Source: a bacterium (lineage in GTDB: Bacteria > SZUA-79 > Acidulodesulfobacterales > Acidulodesulfobacteraceae). From it: a DNA stretch of 7,042 bases. Within the stretch, counting starts at the first letter, position 1. The number at the start of each line of letters is the position of its first letter. The notes under the pieces are model-generated. The model had not been told where the DNA came from. It ran no database searches and worked only from the letters and a program-made list of their open reading frames with translations. Positions 6,280 through 7,042 of this stretch are shown here, one piece after another. The stretch spans positions 1 through 7,042 of the forward strand of contig JAJYYR010000038.1 of NCBI GenBank assembly GCA_021800805.1, written 5' to 3'. The position numbers and the translations under genes were made by a program.

Positions 6280-7042
6280 CCTTATTTTTTTTAGCAGGCT
6301 TAATTTTATTAGAATCTGAATTTAAATTCGTATCCCCGCCGGATATACCTATTATTGCATGTTTTATGACTTCGTCCATATGTCTTACGGGTATAAATTT
6401 CAAATTTTTCTTGACTAACGGAGAGATATCTTCAAGGTCTTTCTTGTTCCTTTCGGGTATAAGAATAGTTTTTATTCCAGCCCTTAAAGCGGCTAAGGAT
6501 TTTTCTTTTAAACCGCCTATAGGCAGGACGTTGCCCCTTAGGGTTATTTCGCCGGTCATGGCGATATCTTTTCTAACCGGCTTTTTTAATACAGCCGAAA
6601 TCAGCGAAGTCGCCATAGTGATTCCCGCGGAAGGCCCGTCTTTCGGTATGGCGCCTTCGGGTATATGTATATGAATATCGTTTTTTTCAAACGTATCGGT
6701 TTTAATTCCGAGTTCGTCAGCTTTAGAGCGGGCATAGCTGACTGCGGCATGAGCCGATTCTTTCATAACGTCGCCGAGCTGGCCGGTAAGAGATACAGCC
6801 CCCTTGCCTTTAACGAGTATAGTTTCTATATAAAGAACTTCTCCTCCGACAGGCGTCCAAGCAAGACCGGTGGCTACTCCTATTTCGTCTTTCTGCCTTT
6901 CTTCTTCGGGAAGTATTTTTATGGTTCCGAGGTATTTATGTATGTTTTTATCGGTTATAATATATTTCTTAATTTTATTTTCGGCTATATTTCTCGCGAC
7001 TTTTCTGCATACCGTACCTATTTCTCTTTCTAAATTTCTTAA
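6254..7042 (-). CDS. lon: ATP-dependent protease La (Lon), C-terminal part, runs off the window
   Basis: The reading frame is open from the window edge to the TGA at 6256-6254, giving the last 262 residues of a protein usually near 800. Fragment residues 1-50 are the end of the AAA+ module ([17 protein letters not shown], the sensor-2 region). From about residue 52 follows the proteolytic domain, starting [16 protein letters not shown]. The catalytic dyad is present: Ser138 in PKDGPSAG, and Lys181 as the last residue of GGLKEK, 43 residues later as in E. coli Lon (Ser679/Lys722). [12 protein letters not shown] is also conserved. Lon degrades misfolded and selected regulatory proteins in the cytosol. 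The C-terminus ends in an unusual Lys-rich tail (9 Lys and 1 Arg in the last 17 residues) whose coding DNA overlaps the thiL start. lon is the first gene of the - strand operon seen here; its N-terminal domain, Walker motifs and promoter lie beyond the window. Confidence 0.97.
   Translation of the reverse strand, partial: LRNLEREIGTVCRKVARNIAENKIKKYIITDKNIHKYLGTIKILPEEERQKDEIGVATGLAWTPVGGEVLYIETILVKGKGAVSLTGQLGDVMKESAHAAVSYARSKADELGIKTDTFEKNDIHIHIPEGAIPKDGPSAGITMATSLISAVLKKPVRKDIAMTGEITLRGNVLPIGGLKEKSLAALRAGIKTILIPERNKKDLEDISPLVKKNLKFIPVRHMDEVIKHAIIGISGGDTNLNSDSNKIKPAKKNKGAKKRKAK

Noticed and set aside
6366..7033. Two + strand open frames of about 100-120 codons at the window end
   Set aside because: They are antisense to lon, whose conserved protease motifs fill the - strand all the way to the edge.

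Overview
The window is AT-rich bacterial chromosome (roughly 35-40% G+C by eye, with intergenic DNA almost pure A/T). It is densely packed and has no sign of mobile DNA, CRISPR or RNA genes. Every gene is typically bacterial: Lon, ThiL, CorC/CNNM-type CBS membrane proteins, thioredoxin and an Mrp/NBP35 ATPase. A radical SAM enzyme and an Fe-S carrier ATPase side by side hint at an anaerobic or microaerophilic life. A low-G+C, Gram-negative, deltaproteobacterium-like lineage is a guess from general style only; nothing here fixes the taxon.

Two gene blocks converge. On the + strand (141-2905) lie a radical SAM protein with an unusual C-x8-C-x2-C cluster motif, an Mrp/NBP35 P-loop ATPase with a Cys/Gly/Glu/His-rich N-terminal tail, and a thioredoxin. 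On the - strand (7042 down to 3035) runs an operon: lon (only its last 262 codons are in the window), thiL, then two DUF21/CBS-pair membrane proteins. The - strand junctions are a 26-nt overlap, a 7-nt gap and a 14-nt overlap, so translational coupling is likely. Between the blocks (2906-3034) a long, nearly perfect stem with T-rich flanks on both strands looks like a shared bidirectional terminator.

Functionally, the + block reads as iron-sulfur/thiol biochemistry: Mrp probably carries or delivers Fe-S clusters, the radical SAM protein needs such a cluster, and thioredoxin supplies dithiol reducing power. The joint role is inferred from position, and the radical SAM substrate is unknown. The - block combines housekeeping (protein quality control, the last step of thiamine diphosphate synthesis) with a pair of probable Mg2+/divalent-cation transport proteins, one of which lacks the usual C-terminal CorC_HlyC domain.

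I see no clear new multi-gene defence or mobile system. The items most worth a second look are the non-canonical radical SAM motif, the repeat-built metal-binding-like tail of the Mrp protein, and the asymmetric overlapping CNNM pair.
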